Position numbers and translations under genes: made by a program. This document shows, one piece after another, positions 8,284 through 19,765 of a stretch of DNA of 64,000 nucleotides (positions are counted from its first letter, which is position 1; each line of letters starts with the position of its first letter). The DNA comes from Pandoraea eparura (GTDB lineage: Bacteria; Pseudomonadota; Gammaproteobacteria; Burkholderiales; Burkholderiaceae). A model generated the notes under the pieces. The model did not search any database. It was given only the letters and a program-made list of their open reading frames with translations, and was not told the origin of the DNA. Where the stretch lies: NCBI RefSeq assembly GCF_902459725.1, contig NZ_CABPSH010000007.1, positions 1-64,000 on the forward strand, in the 5' to 3' direction.

Positions 8284-8787
8284 ATGACCGACGAAAAACG
8301 GTCGAACTTGGAACCGAAACCGCAAGCGCCGGCACGCGCAACATCAGAGGTCTGGGACGACGAGCAGGCGCAAGAAACAATCGTTCCGCTCACACGTGCG
8401 CAGGCTGAGCGCCTGTTCGGTCCCGATGTGGGGCGCGCATCGCGTGTGACGCCATTCAGGGTGGTGGGAGCCCAGGTACTGTTGTCGCTGGTTGCGGCAC
8501 TGGCCTGGTGGTTACTCTCGGCATCGCCACGAGACGCGGCGGTGTCCGCTGCGCTGGGCGGAATGATCGGTTGGTTGCCGGGCGCACTGTTTGCGCTGCG
8601 GTTAAGAATGTCAGGTGATCGCCTCTCCGTCGGTTCGCTGTTGGTGGGGGAAGCGGTCAAGGTAGCAACGACGATTGCGTTGTTTGTGGCCATAGCGTTC
8701 GGTTACCCAGGGGTTCACTGGATAGCGTTGCTGGTCACCTTCGTGCTGACGCTCAAAGTCTATTGGCTTGCGATGGCACTGAAGTAG
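8284..8787 (+). CDS. atpI: ATP synthase subunit I
   Basis: AtpI is a small, non-essential membrane protein thought to help assemble the c-ring. The 167-residue protein has a charged N-terminus of about 55 residues. Four hydrophobic segments follow, including VLLSLVAALAWWLLSA and MIGWLPGALFALRL, as in the family. A strong GGGGAGG lies before the ATG. It is the first gene of the atp operon, 70 bp before atpB. Confidence 0.9.
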   Translation: MTDEKRSNLEPKPQAPARATSEVWDDEQAQETIVPLTRAQAERLFGPDVGRASRVTPFRVVGAQVLLSLVAALAWWLLSASPRDAAVSAALGGMIGWLPGALFALRLRMSGDRLSVGSLLVGEAVKVATTIALFVAIAFGYPGVHWIALLVTFVLTLKVYWLAMALK

Positions 8788-8856
8788 CGGTGAGAATCCG
8801 CTCTCGCGTCGACATGCTACCGTGTGCGGATTTTCATAATTGGGTGTTTGATCGCT

Positions 8857-9705
8857 ATGTCAGTAGAAGCCGGCCACGCTCCGAGCCCGTCGGAGTACAT
8901 TTCGCACCACCTGCAAAACCTTGCGAGCTCGACGCAAACCAAGATCGTCGATTTCTCGATCATCAACTGGGACACGATGTTCTGGTCGATCGCGATGGGC
9001 GTTTTGGGCTGCTTCCTGCTTTGGTTGGCGGCTCGTAAGGCATCCTCGGGTGTGCCGGGCCGTTTCCAGGGCGCGGTCGAAATGCTCGTCGAGATGGTGG
9101 AAGACCAGTCGAAGAGCATCGTGCACGGCAACCGTGCCTTCATCGCCCCGCTGGCGCTGACCGTGTTCGTTTGGGTCGCCCTCATGAACTCGCTGGACTT
9201 GCTGCCTGTCGACCTGCCCTCGCGCGTGATCGAGTGGGTTGGCCTGAGCGGCATCATTACCCATCACCGCATCGTGCCGACGGCCGATCTGAACGGCACG
9301 CTCGGTATTTCCGTCGGCGTGCTGATCCTGATGCTGTACTACAGCTTCAAGATCAAGGGCGCGGGCGGTTTCATGCACGAGCTGTTCACGGCACCGTTCG
9401 GTAACCACTTCCTGCTGTGGATCCCGAACCTGCTGCTCAACCTCATCGAATTCTGTGCCAAGACCGTGTCGCTCGGTATGCGACTGTTCGGCAATATGTA
9501 CGCCGGCGAACTGCTGTTCCTGCTGATCGCTCTGCTGGGCGGTATCTGGAGCTTTGGCGCAGATGCGTCGGTGCTGGGTTTTGTCGGTCACATCATTGCC
9601 GGCACCGCATGGGCGATTTTCCACATCCTGATCGTGTTGCTCCAGGCGTTCATCATGATGATGCTCACGCTGGTGTATATCGGCCAGGCGCACGACCATC
9701 ACTGA
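8857..9705 (+). CDS. atpB: F1Fo ATP synthase subunit a
   Basis: Subunit a forms the two proton half-channels of Fo in the inner membrane. I chose the ATG at 8857 (283 residues, starting [18 protein letters not shown]) because relatives start with a similar Pro-Ser-Glu-Tyr-Ile segment; the upstream ATG at 8824 would overlap poor sequence. The essential stator arginine sits in [16 protein letters not shown] at residue 209, beside the E. coli position 210. Several long hydrophobic helices follow in the usual order. Second gene of the operon. Confidence 0.95.
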   Translation: MSVEAGHAPSPSEYISHHLQNLASSTQTKIVDFSIINWDTMFWSIAMGVLGCFLLWLAARKASSGVPGRFQGAVEMLVEMVEDQSKSIVHGNRAFIAPLALTVFVWVALMNSLDLLPVDLPSRVIEWVGLSGIITHHRIVPTADLNGTLGISVGVLILMLYYSFKIKGAGGFMHELFTAPFGNHFLLWIPNLLLNLIEFCAKTVSLGMRLFGNMYAGELLFLLIALLGGIWSFGADASVLGFVGHIIAGTAWAIFHILIVLLQAFIMMMLTLVYIGQAHDHH

Positions 9706-9774
9706 TCGGTTGTTGCGGTAGTCACGCGTTTCCCGGTTTTTCAGTTTTTCAAATTTAAAGTTTCAAGTCTCTAA

Positions 9775-10056
<282 letters not shown>

Positions 10057-10181
10057 GTTTCTTTCGGCCGGTCGCGCAATGATCCGCGCGGCCAACTGGA
10101 CATGAACGGCGCGCCCAAGCCAGCTGGCACAATGGGGCGCGCTGTTTTGCCAATCGACTCGCATCACCGAAAGGAAACACC

Positions 10182-10652
10182 GTGAACATAAACGCAACTC
10201 TGTTCGCGCAAACCGTCGTGTTTCTGATCCTGGCATGGTTCACGATGAAGTTCGTGTGGCCGCCGCTGATCAAGGCTATCGACGAACGCGCGAAGAAAAT
10301 CGCTGACGGTCTGGCTGCCGCCGACAAGGGCAAGGCTGAACTCGACGCCGCCAACAAGCGCTCCACGCAAGCCCTCGCAGAAGCCCGCGACGAAGGCGCG
10401 AAGCGTATTGCCGACGCCGAGAAGCGTGCTCAGGCCGTGGCCGACGAAATCAAGGCCCAGGCGCAAGCCGAAGCCGCTCGCATCATCGCCAACGCCAAAG
10501 CCGAAGCCGAGAACCAGGCCGTCAAGGTCCGTGAATCGCTGCGCGAAGAAGTGGCCGGTCTGGCTGTCAAGGGCGCCGAGCAGATTCTGAAGCGTGAAGT
10601 TGACGCCAAGGCCCATGCCGACCTGCTGAACCAACTCAAGGCAGAGCTCTGA
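10182..10652 (+). CDS. atpF: F1Fo ATP synthase subunit b
   Basis: Subunit b is the peripheral stalk that holds F1 to Fo. The 156-residue protein has one N-terminal membrane helix (about 7-25). A long alanine- and charge-rich coiled coil follows, ending in a short delta-binding helix. The start is a GTG preceded by AAAGGAAA; the length equals that of E. coli b. It is followed 2 bp later by atpH. Confidence 0.95.
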   Translation: MNINATLFAQTVVFLILAWFTMKFVWPPLIKAIDERAKKIADGLAAADKGKAELDAANKRSTQALAEARDEGAKRIADAEKRAQAVADEIKAQAQAEAARIIANAKAEAENQAVKVRESLREEVAGLAVKGAEQILKREVDAKAHADLLNQLKAEL

Positions 10653-10654
10653 TC

Positions 10655-11185
10655 ATGGCCGAACTCGCAACCATCGCTCGTCCGTACGCCGAAGCGTTGT
10701 TCCGCGTGGCCAAGACTGGCGACCTGAATCGCTGGTCGGGGCTGGTGCGCGAACTGGCGCAAGTGGCAGCGCTGCCTGAAGTGGCCAAGCTGGCCGACGA
10801 TCCGAAGGTCACGCCGGCGCAAGTCGTCGATGTGCTGGCCGCGGCAGTGAAATCGACCGACGCCGAAGTGCGCAACTTCGTCGCCGCTGTGGTCGAGAAC
10901 GGCCGTTTGGCCGCCATGCCGGAGATCGCCGACCAGTTCGAAGCGTTGAAGAACGCTGCCGCCGGTTCGGCGGATGCCACGATCGAAAGCGCCTTCCCGC
11001 TCGATGGCGAGCAACTGACCTCGCTGGTCAAGGGCCTCGAGCACAAGTTCGGCTGCAAGCTCAACGCGAGCGTGACGGTAGACCCGTCGCTCATCGGTGG
11101 CGTGCGTGTGGTGGTTGGCGACGAGGTGCTGGACACTTCGGTGCGCGCCCGCCTGGCAGCTATGCGGACGTCGCTGACGGCCTGA
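10655..11185 (+). CDS. atpH: F1Fo ATP synthase subunit delta
   Basis: Delta caps F1 and joins it to the b stalk. The 176-residue protein has the family start [15 protein letters not shown] and an N-terminal helical bundle. The C-terminal stretch [23 protein letters not shown] is the family signature. It follows atpF with a 2-bp gap and ends 50 bp before atpA. Confidence 0.95.
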   Translation: MAELATIARPYAEALFRVAKTGDLNRWSGLVRELAQVAALPEVAKLADDPKVTPAQVVDVLAAAVKSTDAEVRNFVAAVVENGRLAAMPEIADQFEALKNAAAGSADATIESAFPLDGEQLTSLVKGLEHKFGCKLNASVTVDPSLIGGVRVVVGDEVLDTSVRARLAAMRTSLTA

Positions 11186-11235
11186 GGCCGGCGCGATACG
11201 ACTGCGACGGCAAGAATTGAATATCAGGAGCACAT

Positions 11236-12777
11236 ATGCAACTCAATCCCTCTGAAATCAGCGAACTGATCAAGAGCCGGATTCAAGGTCTCGAGAGCGG
11301 CGCCGAAGTCCGTAACGAAGGCACCGTGATCTCGGTGACTGACGGTATCTGCCGCATCCATGGCCTGTCGGACGTGATGCAGGGCGAAATGCTGGAATTC
11401 CCGGGCAATACGTTCGGTCTGGCACTGAACCTCGAGCGCGACTCCGTCGGCGCCGTGATTTTGGGCGAGTACGAGCACATCTCGGAAGGCGACACCGTCA
11501 AGTGCACGGGCCGCATTCTGGAAGTGCCGGTCGGCCCTGAACTGAAGGGCCGCGTCGTTGACGCACTGGGCGTGCCGATCGACGGCAAGGGTCCGATCAA
11601 CGCGAAGCTGACCGATGCCATCGAAAAAATCGCCCCGGGCGTGATCTGGCGTAAGTCGGTGTCGCAACCGGTGCAGACCGGTATCAAGGCAATCGATGCC
11701 ATGGTGCCGATCGGCCGCGGCCAGCGTGAGCTGATCATTGGTGACCGTCAGACGGGCAAGACCGCCGTGGCCATCGACGCGATCATCTCGCAGAAGGGCA
11801 AGGGCATGACCTGCGTGTACGTCGCAATCGGTCAAAAGGCCTCGTCGATCATGAACGTGGTGCGCAAGCTCGAAGAGCACGGCGCCATGGAATACACGAT
11901 CATCGTGACCGCGACGGCGTCGGACTCGGCAGCCATGCAGTTCATCGCACCGTATGCCGGCTGCACGATGGGCGAGTACTTCCGCGATCGCGGCGAAGAC
12001 GCGCTGATCATTTATGACGACTTGACCAAGCAAGCCTGGGCCTATCGTCAGATCTCGCTGCTGCTGCGCCGTCCGCCGGGCCGTGAAGCCTACCCGGGCG
12101 ACGTGTTCTATCTCCACTCGCGTCTGCTCGAGCGTGCCGCGCGCGTCTCGGAAGAGTACGTCGAGAAGTTCACCAACGGCCAGATCAAGGGCCAGAGCGG
12201 TTCGCTGACCGCACTGCCGGTGATTGAAACGCAAGCCGGTGACGTGACCGCTTTCGTGCCGACGAACGTGATCTCGATTACCGACGGCCAGATCTTCCTG
12301 GAAACCGACCTCTTCAACGCGGGTATCCGTCCGGCAATCAACGCCGGTATCTCGGTGTCGCGTGTGGGTGGTGCGGCGCAGACGAAGGTCATCAAGAAGC
12401 TGTCGGGCGGTATCCGTACCGACCTCGCACAGTATCGTGAGCTGGCTGCGTTCGCGCAGTTCGCCTCGGACCTGGACGAAGCCACCCGCAAGCAGCTCGA
12501 GCGCGGCCGCCGCGTGACGGAACTGCTCAAGCAGCCGCAGTACCAGCCGCTGCAAGTCTGGGAACTGGCCGTGTCGCTGTTCGCCGCCAACAACGGCTAT
12601 CTGGATGACCTCGAAGTCGCCCAGGTCCTGCCGTTTGAAAAGGGTCTGCGCGAAGTTCTGAAGACCAGCCACGGCGCGCTCATCGGCCGTATCGAAGAGA
12701 CCAAAGATCTCTCGAAGGACGACGAAGCCGCCCTGCACGCTGCGATCAAGGACTTCAAGAAGACCGGCGCTTACTAA
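11236..12777 (+). CDS. atpA: F1Fo ATP synthase subunit alpha
   Basis: Alpha is the non-catalytic nucleotide-binding subunit of the F1 hexamer. The 513-residue protein has the P-loop GDRQTGKT at 169-176, the same numbering as E. coli. The signature [17 protein letters not shown], which carries the arginine finger, lies at about 366-382. Length and order are canonical. AGGAG lies before the ATG. Confidence 0.98.
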   Translation: MQLNPSEISELIKSRIQGLESGAEVRNEGTVISVTDGICRIHGLSDVMQGEMLEFPGNTFGLALNLERDSVGAVILGEYEHISEGDTVKCTGRILEVPVGPELKGRVVDALGVPIDGKGPINAKLTDAIEKIAPGVIWRKSVSQPVQTGIKAIDAMVPIGRGQRELIIGDRQTGKTAVAIDAIISQKGKGMTCVYVAIGQKASSIMNVVRKLEEHGAMEYTIIVTATASDSAAMQFIAPYAGCTMGEYFRDRGEDALIIYDDLTKQAWAYRQISLLLRRPPGREAYPGDVFYLHSRLLERAARVSEEYVEKFTNGQIKGQSGSLTALPVIETQAGDVTAFVPTNVISITDGQIFLETDLFNAGIRPAINAGISVSRVGGAAQTKVIKKLSGGIRTDLAQYRELAAFAQFASDLDEATRKQLERGRRVTELLKQPQYQPLQVWELAVSLFAANNGYLDDLEVAQVLPFEKGLREVLKTSHGALIGRIEETKDLSKDDEAALHAAIKDFKKTGAY

Positions 12778-12865
12778 TCCGGTTGAATCGGTAACTATTC
12801 AACGGACCCGGGAAGGCGCGATGTTCAGGCAACACCGAGCGTCGCGCCGAGACAAGGAGTAAGCA

Positions 12866-13753
12866 ATGGCTGGAATGAAGGAAATTCGCGGCAAGATCAA
12901 GAGCGTGCAGAACACGCGCAAGATCACCAAGGCCATGGAAATGGTGGCCGCGTCGAAGATGCGCAAGGCGCAGGAACGCATGCGTCATGCCCGGCCGTAC
13001 GCTGACAAGGTGCGTCAGATCGCTGCGCACATGAGCCAGGCGAATCCGGAATACCACCACCCGTTCATGGTGAAGCACGCCGACGCGAAAGCGGCCGGCC
13101 TCATCGTGGTGACGACGGACAAGGGCCTGTGCGGCGGCTTGAACACCAACGTGCTGCGTGCCGTGGTGGCCAAGATGAAGGACATCGAAGCGCAAGGCCT
13201 GAAGATCGAGGCCACCGCCATCGGCGGCAAGGGTTTCGGTTTCCTGAACCGTATCGGCGCGAAGGTGGTGTCGCATGTCGTGCAACTGGGCGACACCCCG
13301 CATCTGGACAAGTTGATCGGTGCGGTCAAGCTGCAGCTCGACGCGTACGCCGAAGGCAAGCTCGATGCCGTGTACCTGGCCTACAACCGCTTCGTCAACA
13401 CGATGAAGCAGGAGGCCGTGGTCGAACAACTGCTGCCGCTGCCCGAGAAGTTCGAGGGCGCGTCGGATGACGCGAGCGCAGTGCCGGCGCAGCATTCGTG
13501 GGACTACATCTACGAACCGGATGCGAAGACGGTCGTCGATGCCCTGCTGGTGCGTTACGTCGAAGCTGTCGTGTATCAGGCTGTCGCAGAGAACATGGCG
13601 TCGGAACAGTCCGCCCGTATGGTGGCCATGAAGGCCGCGTCGGACAACGCGAAGACCGTGATCGGTGAATTGCAGATGATCTACAACAAGGGTCGTCAGG
13701 CAGCGATTACGAAGGAACTGTCCGAAATCGTGGGTGGCGCCGCCGCAGTCTAA
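12866..13753 (+). CDS. atpG: F1Fo ATP synthase subunit gamma
   Basis: Gamma is the rotating central shaft. The 295-residue protein has the N-terminal helix [20 protein letters not shown] and the central Rossmann-like domain ([16 protein letters not shown]). The C-terminal helix is [20 protein letters not shown]. Both helices form the coiled coil inside alpha3-beta3. A strong AAGGAG precedes the ATG. Confidence 0.97.
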   Translation: MAGMKEIRGKIKSVQNTRKITKAMEMVAASKMRKAQERMRHARPYADKVRQIAAHMSQANPEYHHPFMVKHADAKAAGLIVVTTDKGLCGGLNTNVLRAVVAKMKDIEAQGLKIEATAIGGKGFGFLNRIGAKVVSHVVQLGDTPHLDKLIGAVKLQLDAYAEGKLDAVYLAYNRFVNTMKQEAVVEQLLPLPEKFEGASDDASAVPAQHSWDYIYEPDAKTVVDALLVRYVEAVVYQAVAENMASEQSARMVAMKAASDNAKTVIGELQMIYNKGRQAAITKELSEIVGGAAAV

Positions 13754-13796
13754 GCGGTGGCACGGGCCGATGCGCCGCAAGGCGAAATGAATTTGA

Positions 13797-15206
<1,410 letters not shown>

Positions 15207-15209
15207 ACG

Positions 15210-15343
15210 GTTGAGTGCCGCGCGACGGCGGGGTCTCGCGAGAGACGCCACCGCACGCCGGCAGGTGACTGTTGCGGGGCGGGGTAGCGAAGCGAGGACG
15301 GCAACGTTCGGACTGGCGCGCCTGCCGCTTCATCACACTCAAC
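15210..15343 (+). other. Foldable atpD-atpC spacer with nested inverted repeats
   Basis: Three arms nest inside one another: GTTGAGTG (15210-15217) with CACTCAAC (15336-15343), CGGCAGG (15259-15265) with CCTGCCG (15321-15327), and GTTGC (15271-15275) with GCAAC (15301-15305). A separate small hairpin GTCTC-GCGA-GAGAC lies at 15233-15246. The outermost right arm ends directly before the atpC ribosome-binding site (GGGAG, 15344-15348). Folding could therefore tune translation of epsilon. Confidence 0.5.
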
Positions 15344-15353
15344 GGGAGCGATT

Positions 15354-15770
15354 ATGGCAACCATTCAAGTAGACGTCGTCAGCGCCGAAGCGCAGATCTT
15401 CTCCGGTCCGGCGCGCTTTGTGGCGCTGCCTGGCGAAGCCGGCGAACTGGGCATCTTGCCCGGCCACACGCCGCTGATCACGCGTATCAAGCCGGGCGCG
15501 GTGCGTATCGAGGACGAAGCGGGTAACGAAGACTTCGTCTTCGTGGCCGGCGGCATTCTCGAAGTGCAACCGGGTACGGTGACCGTGCTCGCCGATACCG
15601 CGATTCGCGGCAAGGATCTGGACGAGGCCAAGGCTGCCGAAGCCAAGCGTCGTGCTGAAGAAGCGCTGTCGAACAAGGATTCGAACATCGAGTACGCGAC
15701 TGCCCAGGCCGAACTGGCCGAAGCCATCGCCCAACTCGCGGCGATCCAGAAGTTCCGCAAGGTGAAGTAA
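15354..15770 (+). CDS. atpC: F1Fo ATP synthase subunit epsilon
   Basis: Epsilon sits on gamma and can inhibit ATP hydrolysis. The 138-residue protein has the N-terminal beta sandwich ([36 protein letters not shown]). A two-helix C-terminal domain follows ([16 protein letters not shown] and the end). It is the last gene of the operon, followed after about 100 bp by a strong terminator. Confidence 0.96.
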   Translation: MATIQVDVVSAEAQIFSGPARFVALPGEAGELGILPGHTPLITRIKPGAVRIEDEAGNEDFVFVAGGILEVQPGTVTVLADTAIRGKDLDEAKAAEAKRRAEEALSNKDSNIEYATAQAELAEAIAQLAAIQKFRKVK

Positions 15771-16174
15771 TTCCGGCATCGCCGTGGCGACGACCTCACG
15801 GTCGACGCCACACGCCATGCCTGCCGTAGCGCAACGGTGAGCGTCTTCGCGACGTCCATCGCCACGCTGCTGCCGAAAGCCCCATGCATGCCAGTGCGTG
15901 GGGCTTTTGTTTTGCTCGACGCATCCGCAGCACCCGCGGGCGCCGCATCTCCGCCGCCCCTCTGTCACCCCCGCGTATTCGTCTCCCGACTCAGGGCCAT
16001 CCCCACTCGTGCCGTCACCGGAATTCCGTTAACGTAAACGTCAAGTCAGCATGGCGCGCTATTGTTATGAAGAGCGCCCCCGTCGTTCGACGTGACGACA
16101 GGCGGGCCATTCACATGGGCGAGCGCCGGGCAAAGGTAATTCACCCCTTCAGCATTGCATCAGGAGACAAGCGC
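15771..16174 (+). other. Intergenic region atpC to acyl-CoA synthetase
   Basis: This 404-bp gap holds the atp terminator at 15876-15914 and, near its end, the AGGAGA (16162-16167) of the next gene. An open frame from 15884 runs into the synthetase, but its first 97 codons would include the terminator and have no family similarity, so I treat them as non-coding. No convincing promoter was found. Confidence 0.6.
15876..15914 (+). terminator. Rho-independent terminator of the atp operon
   Basis: AAAGCCCCA (15876-15884) pairs with TGGGGCTTT (15899-15907). Inside it GCA pairs with TGC across a TGCCAG loop, with one wobble pair between the two stems. TTTTGTTTT follows. Stem plus T-tract is textbook. 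Confidence 0.9.
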
Positions 16175-17893
16175 ATGGAAAGCCGGGAAGTTTCGGGCGT
16201 TGTACCTCGTAATGGACTGTCGTATGTGAAGGGTGACACCACCATTCCGCTATCGACGTTGACGGTGTTCGGCTTGCTCGCCGAGACGGCGGCGAAGTAT
16301 CCGGAACGGCAGGCCGTCGTGTTTCGCGAGCAGGGCGTGGATTGGACGTGGCGCGAATTCATGGCGCATGTGGACACCTTTGCCGCCGGACTCATGACGC
16401 TGGGCCTGAAGCGGGGCGATCGCGTGGGTATCTGGTCGCCCAACCGCGTCGAATGGCTGGTCACGCAGTTTGCCACGGCGCGTATCGGTCTGATTCTGGT
16501 GAACATCAATCCGGCGTATCGGCTGGCCGAACTCGAATACGCGATCAACAAGGTCGGCTGCAAGGCGCTCATTGCCGCGGAGTCCTTCAAGACGTCGCGC
16601 TATCTCGACATGCTCAACACGCTCGCCCCCGAACTGGCGGAGAGCTCTCCCGGGCAACTGCACTCGGCGAAGCTGCCGACGTTGCGCACCATCATTCGCA
16701 TGGGCTCGGGCGTCACGCCGGGCATGATGAATTACAGCGATGTGGTCACGCTTGGCGCCGATGCCAATCTCGACACCCTGCGCGAGATTTCCGACGGGCT
16801 GGATTGCTTCGACGCCATCAATATCCAGTTCACGAGCGGTACCACCGGCAACCCGAAGGGCGCCACGCTCACGCATCACAACATCGTCAACAACGGCCGT
16901 TACATCGCCATGGCGATGCGCTTCTCGGAGCACGACAGCCTGTGTATTCCGGTGCCGTTCTATCACTGCTTCGGCATGGTGCTGGCCGTGCTCGCCTGCG
17001 TGTCGACCGGCGCGACGATGGTGTTCCCGGGCGAGGCGTTCGACCCGAAGGCGACCATGGCCGCCGTGTCGCAAGAGCGCTGCACGGCGTTGCACGGCGT
17101 GCCGACGATGTTCATCGCCCAGCTCGATCATCCGGATTTCGACCTCTACCAGTTCGACTCTCTGCGCACCGGTATCATGGCGGGGTCGCCGTGCCCGATC
17201 GAGACGATGAAGCGCGTGATCAGCCAAATGCACATGCGAGAAGTCACGATCGCGTACGGCATGACGGAGACGAGCCCGGTGTCGTTCCAGACCACGACGA
17301 CTGATCCGCTCGAGAAGCGCGTGACGACCGTCGGGCGCGTGCAGCCGCACCTGGAAGTGAAGCTCGTCGATGCCGCCGGGGAGATCGTGCCGGTGGGCGA
17401 GAAGGGCGAGCTTTGCACCAAGGGTTATTCGGTCATGCAGGGGTATTGGGACGACGAGCCGCGCACGCGCGAGGCGATCCGCGACGGCTGGATGCACACG
17501 GGCGACCTCGCCACGCTTGACGAGGAGGGCTACTGCAATATCGTCGGCCGGGTGAAGGACATGCTCATTCGCGGCGGCGAGAACATCTATCCGCGCGAGA
17601 TCGAGGAGTTCCTGTTCCGTCATCCGAAGGTACAGGCCGTACAGGTGTTCGGCGTGCCCGATGCGAAGTACGGCGAGGAAGTGTGCGCCTGGATCATTCT
17701 CAAGCCGGGTCAGAGCGCGACGGAAGACGAGATTCGCGCGTTCTGCCAGGATCAGATCGCGCACTACAAGATTCCGCGCTACATCCGCTTCGTCACCGAA
17801 ATGCCGATGACGATCACGGGCAAGGTCCAGAAGTTCGTCATGCGCGAGCAGATGGTCGAAGCGCTGGGGCTGTCCGAAGCGAAGACGGCCTGA
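16175..17893 (+). CDS. AMP-dependent fatty acyl-CoA synthetase
   Basis: This ANL-superfamily ligase activates a carboxylic acid through an acyl-AMP and joins it to CoA. The 572-residue protein has the P-loop-like [16 protein letters not shown] (about 218-233) and [10 protein letters not shown] (about 361). The hinge region is [13 protein letters not shown] and [16 protein letters not shown] (about 458), and the catalytic lysine lies in TGKVQKF (about 548). Close relatives are annotated as medium- or long-chain fatty-acid-CoA ligases, but chain length cannot be told from motifs. The start at 16175 is set by AGGAGA 7 bp upstream. It is a single-gene unit with its own terminator. Confidence 0.9.
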   Translation: MESREVSGVVPRNGLSYVKGDTTIPLSTLTVFGLLAETAAKYPERQAVVFREQGVDWTWREFMAHVDTFAAGLMTLGLKRGDRVGIWSPNRVEWLVTQFATARIGLILVNINPAYRLAELEYAINKVGCKALIAAESFKTSRYLDMLNTLAPELAESSPGQLHSAKLPTLRTIIRMGSGVTPGMMNYSDVVTLGADANLDTLREISDGLDCFDAINIQFTSGTTGNPKGATLTHHNIVNNGRYIAMAMRFSEHDSLCIPVPFYHCFGMVLAVLACVSTGATMVFPGEAFDPKATMAAVSQERCTALHGVPTMFIAQLDHPDFDLYQFDSLRTGIMAGSPCPIETMKRVISQMHMREVTIAYGMTETSPVSFQTTTTDPLEKRVTTVGRVQPHLEVKLVDAAGEIVPVGEKGELCTKGYSVMQGYWDDEPRTREAIRDGWMHTGDLATLDEEGYCNIVGRVKDMLIRGGENIYPREIEEFLFRHPKVQAVQVFGVPDAKYGEEVCAWIILKPGQSATEDEIRAFCQDQIAHYKIPRYIRFVTEMPMTITGKVQKFVMREQMVEALGLSEAKTA

Positions 17894-17908
17894 GCGCCGT
17901 CAGGCCGG

Positions 17909-17943
17909 GGCCCGCTACAACGGCGGGCCTCTGCTTATTTTTT
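17909..17943 (+). terminator. Rho-independent terminator after the acyl-CoA synthetase
   Basis: GGCCCGC (17909-17915) and GCGGGCC (17923-17929) close a 7-nt loop, followed by TCTGCTTATTTTTT. Confidence 0.85.
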
Positions 17944-17997
17944 GAGCGCGCCTGAGGGCAATGCCGTATCATTCGGGATTACCCCAGGTCTCGCGCC

Positions 17998-19209
17998 ATG
18001 CCTGCTCATACGTTCCGCACTGTTTTCGTCCTCGGCATTCTGTCGGCCATCGGCTCGCTGTCGATCGACATGTATCTGCCTGCGCTGCCAAGCATCGCGC
18101 GCGAACTGAATACGACCGACGCGGCAGCGCAATTCTCGCTGGCGTCGTTCTTCATCGGCCTGGGCCTGGGGCAATTGCTGCACGGACCGCTGGCCGACCG
18201 CTACGGACGCAAGCGTCCGCTGTACGCCGGCCTGGCCCTGTATACGCTCGCGTCGGCCGGTTGCGCGCTCGCGCCGAACATCGAGACACTGATCGTTTGC
18301 CGCTTCATTCAGGCCGTGGGGGGATGCGCGTGCTTCGTGATCGCCCGGGCAATGGCGCGCGATCTGTTCGACACGAGCACCGTGGCGCGGGTGTTGTCGC
18401 GCATGACGCTCATCATGGGGGCCGCGCCAATCCTCGCGCCGCTGATCGGCGGCCAGGTGTTGCAATTCGTTGGCTGGCGCTGGATCTTCTGGGGCCTGAC
18501 GGCGTTCGGCGCGATGTGTTTCGCGATGTCCGTGCGTTGGCTGCCGGAGACGCGCGCGGCCGCCAGGCAGGCCCGTCATTGGCTCGCCACGGCGTGGCAC
18601 AACTACGGCGCCCTCGTTCGCGACCGGGAATTCATGGGCAATGCGCTCGCCGGGGGCGTCTCCCAGGCGGGGATGTTCGCCTACATCACCGGCTCGCCGT
18701 TCGTGTTCATCAATCTCTATGGGGTCGACCCGGCACACTACGGCTGGCTGTTCGGGCTGAATGCATGCGGCATCATCGCCGGCTCGCAGGTCAACGCTCA
18801 CCTGCTGCGCAAGCGGCGTCCGGCCGATGTACTGCGCCGGACCAACAACCTGGTCGCTGTGCTGGGATTGCTGATGCTGGCGGTGGCGTCGCTCAAGCTC
18901 GGTGGCCTGATCGGGTTGATGGCGCCGCTCTTCGCCTATGTCACGAGCCTGGGCTTTTCGCAGCCGAATGCGGTGGCCGAAGCGCTGAACCGGCAGCATC
19001 AACGCGCTGGCGCGGCGTCGGCGCTGCTGGGCGCGCTGCAATTCCTCGCGGCCGCCAGCGCGGGGGCCGCGGTCGGCCTGATGCACGCGCGATCGGCGGT
19101 GCCGATGGCGGCCGTCATGGCCGTGTGCGGCGTGCTGTCGTGGTGTTTCCACACGGTGCTGATTCGTCGCGCGGCCCAGGCGGCGCCCCCCGCTGCCGGA
19201 CCGGCTTGA
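17998..19209 (+). CDS. Bcr/CflA family multidrug efflux transporter (MFS)
   Basis: This is a proton-driven major facilitator of the drug:H+ antiporter-1 group in the inner membrane. The 403-residue protein has about twelve hydrophobic segments. The N-terminal signature is SIDMYLPALPSIA (22-34) and MFS motif A is GPLADRYGRKRP (63-74). GAAPILAPLIGGQVL lies in helix 5 and is typical of Bcr/CflA pumps (bicyclomycin, chloramphenicol, sulfonamide). The actual drug is unknown. An overlapping frame from 17961 has no membrane pattern and is a shadow. Confidence 0.9.
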   Translation: MPAHTFRTVFVLGILSAIGSLSIDMYLPALPSIARELNTTDAAAQFSLASFFIGLGLGQLLHGPLADRYGRKRPLYAGLALYTLASAGCALAPNIETLIVCRFIQAVGGCACFVIARAMARDLFDTSTVARVLSRMTLIMGAAPILAPLIGGQVLQFVGWRWIFWGLTAFGAMCFAMSVRWLPETRAAARQARHWLATAWHNYGALVRDREFMGNALAGGVSQAGMFAYITGSPFVFINLYGVDPAHYGWLFGLNACGIIAGSQVNAHLLRKRRPADVLRRTNNLVAVLGLLMLAVASLKLGGLIGLMAPLFAYVTSLGFSQPNAVAEALNRQHQRAGAASALLGALQFLAAASAGAAVGLMHARSAVPMAAVMAVCGVLSWCFHTVLIRRAAQAAPPAAGPA

Positions 19210-19386
19210 TCTTTTCTCGCCTCGCCATACAGCGCCGACACGGCAGCCCCGGCGCCATCGGCCGCCGGCACGACGCCGCGCAGGCAAGGGCACGAAAGGC
19301 GCTCGGGCGCCGGCACCGACGACTTTCGGGGAACCGATAGGCGACGCACGCTTCCAACCCAGACCTTCGCCGCGCGTCGCGCCACC

Positions 19387-19402
19387 TGTAACAGTTTGTA
19401 AT
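19387..19402. promoter_or_regulatory. Possible OmpR-family response-regulator site
   Basis: TGTAACAGTTTGTAAT carries TGTAA twice with start points exactly 10 bp apart, the spacing favoured by dimers of OmpR-type winged-helix regulators. Which regulator would bind is unknown. Confidence 0.35.
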
Positions 19403-19546
19403 TGGACTGTCAGGGCGCCGGCACGATAGGCAAAGTGCGATGCATAGCCCGCCTGCAAAGCCCCCCAAAAGTTTTTGCAAGGATGGCTAAAGTTCGACAC
19501 CCTTGTGCCGAAATACAGTCAGGTAGTAAAGCGCAGCTTCGTGACA

Positions 19547-19564
19547 TTGTCATGACGCTGTCAT
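19547..19564 (+). promoter_or_regulatory. Pho-box-like direct repeat upstream of flhD
   Basis: TTGTCAT-GACG-CTGTCAT matches the PhoB box architecture (two CTGTCAT heptamers with a 4-bp spacer, 11-bp period) in 13 of 14 heptamer positions. The spacer is less AT-rich than usual. It ends about 200 bp before the flhD ATG. The same bases also form two adjacent TGAC-N3-GTCA palindromes. Confidence 0.5.
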
Positions 19565-19620
19565 CACACCGCCACCGATCGCCCTCCCGAGCGCATCGAA
19601 GGGGACGCTCGTCCCCCGCC

Positions 19621-19639
19621 TGTAGGAAAAACTCCTACA
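19621..19639 (+). promoter_or_regulatory. Hairpin 1 in the flhD leader
   Basis: TGTAGGA and TCCTACA form a perfect 7-bp stem around an AAAAC loop. It could be an operator palindrome or an RNA hairpin. Confidence 0.5.
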
Positions 19640-19658
19640 CAAATCTTCCGGTTTTCTC

Positions 19659-19673
19659 ACTACGTCGCGTAGT
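19659..19673 (+). promoter_or_regulatory. Hairpin 2 in the flhD leader, followed by T-run
   Basis: ACTACG and CGTAGT pair around a TCG loop and are followed by TTTTCTCC, resembling a short attenuator-like terminator about 90 bp before the flhD start. Confidence 0.45.
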
Positions 19674-19765
19674 TTTTCTCCGATTTCTTTCTCTTTCGCC
19701 CTTGTCCACAATGCGGGGGAATAAGCAGTCGTACGCCAGATTCATCCATTGCGCCGGGGGGCCGC

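Larger units (their letters stand above)
19210..19765 (+). other. Long intergenic region upstream of flhDC
   Basis: This 556-bp gene-free stretch has a less GC-rich right half. I see a pair of TGTAA repeats one helical turn apart (19387-19402), a Pho-box-like direct repeat (19547-19564) and two perfect hairpins (19621-19639, 19659-19673). It also holds a single DnaA-box-like TTGTCCACA (19702-19710). No sigma-70 promoter stands out. Its length and signals fit a heavily regulated class I flagellar promoter. Confidence 0.7.

Noticed and set aside
15884-16174. N-terminal extension of the acyl-CoA synthetase
   Set aside because: It would begin inside the atp terminator and lacks similarity; AGGAGA supports the ATG at 16175.
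17961-19340. 459-codon frame over the Bcr/CflA gene
   Set aside because: Arg/Gly/Ala-rich and without membrane helices, a typical GC-rich shadow.
19702-19710. DnaA box TTGTCCACA as part of an origin
   Set aside because: A single box without further boxes or an AT-rich unwinding region; the origin is not in the window.
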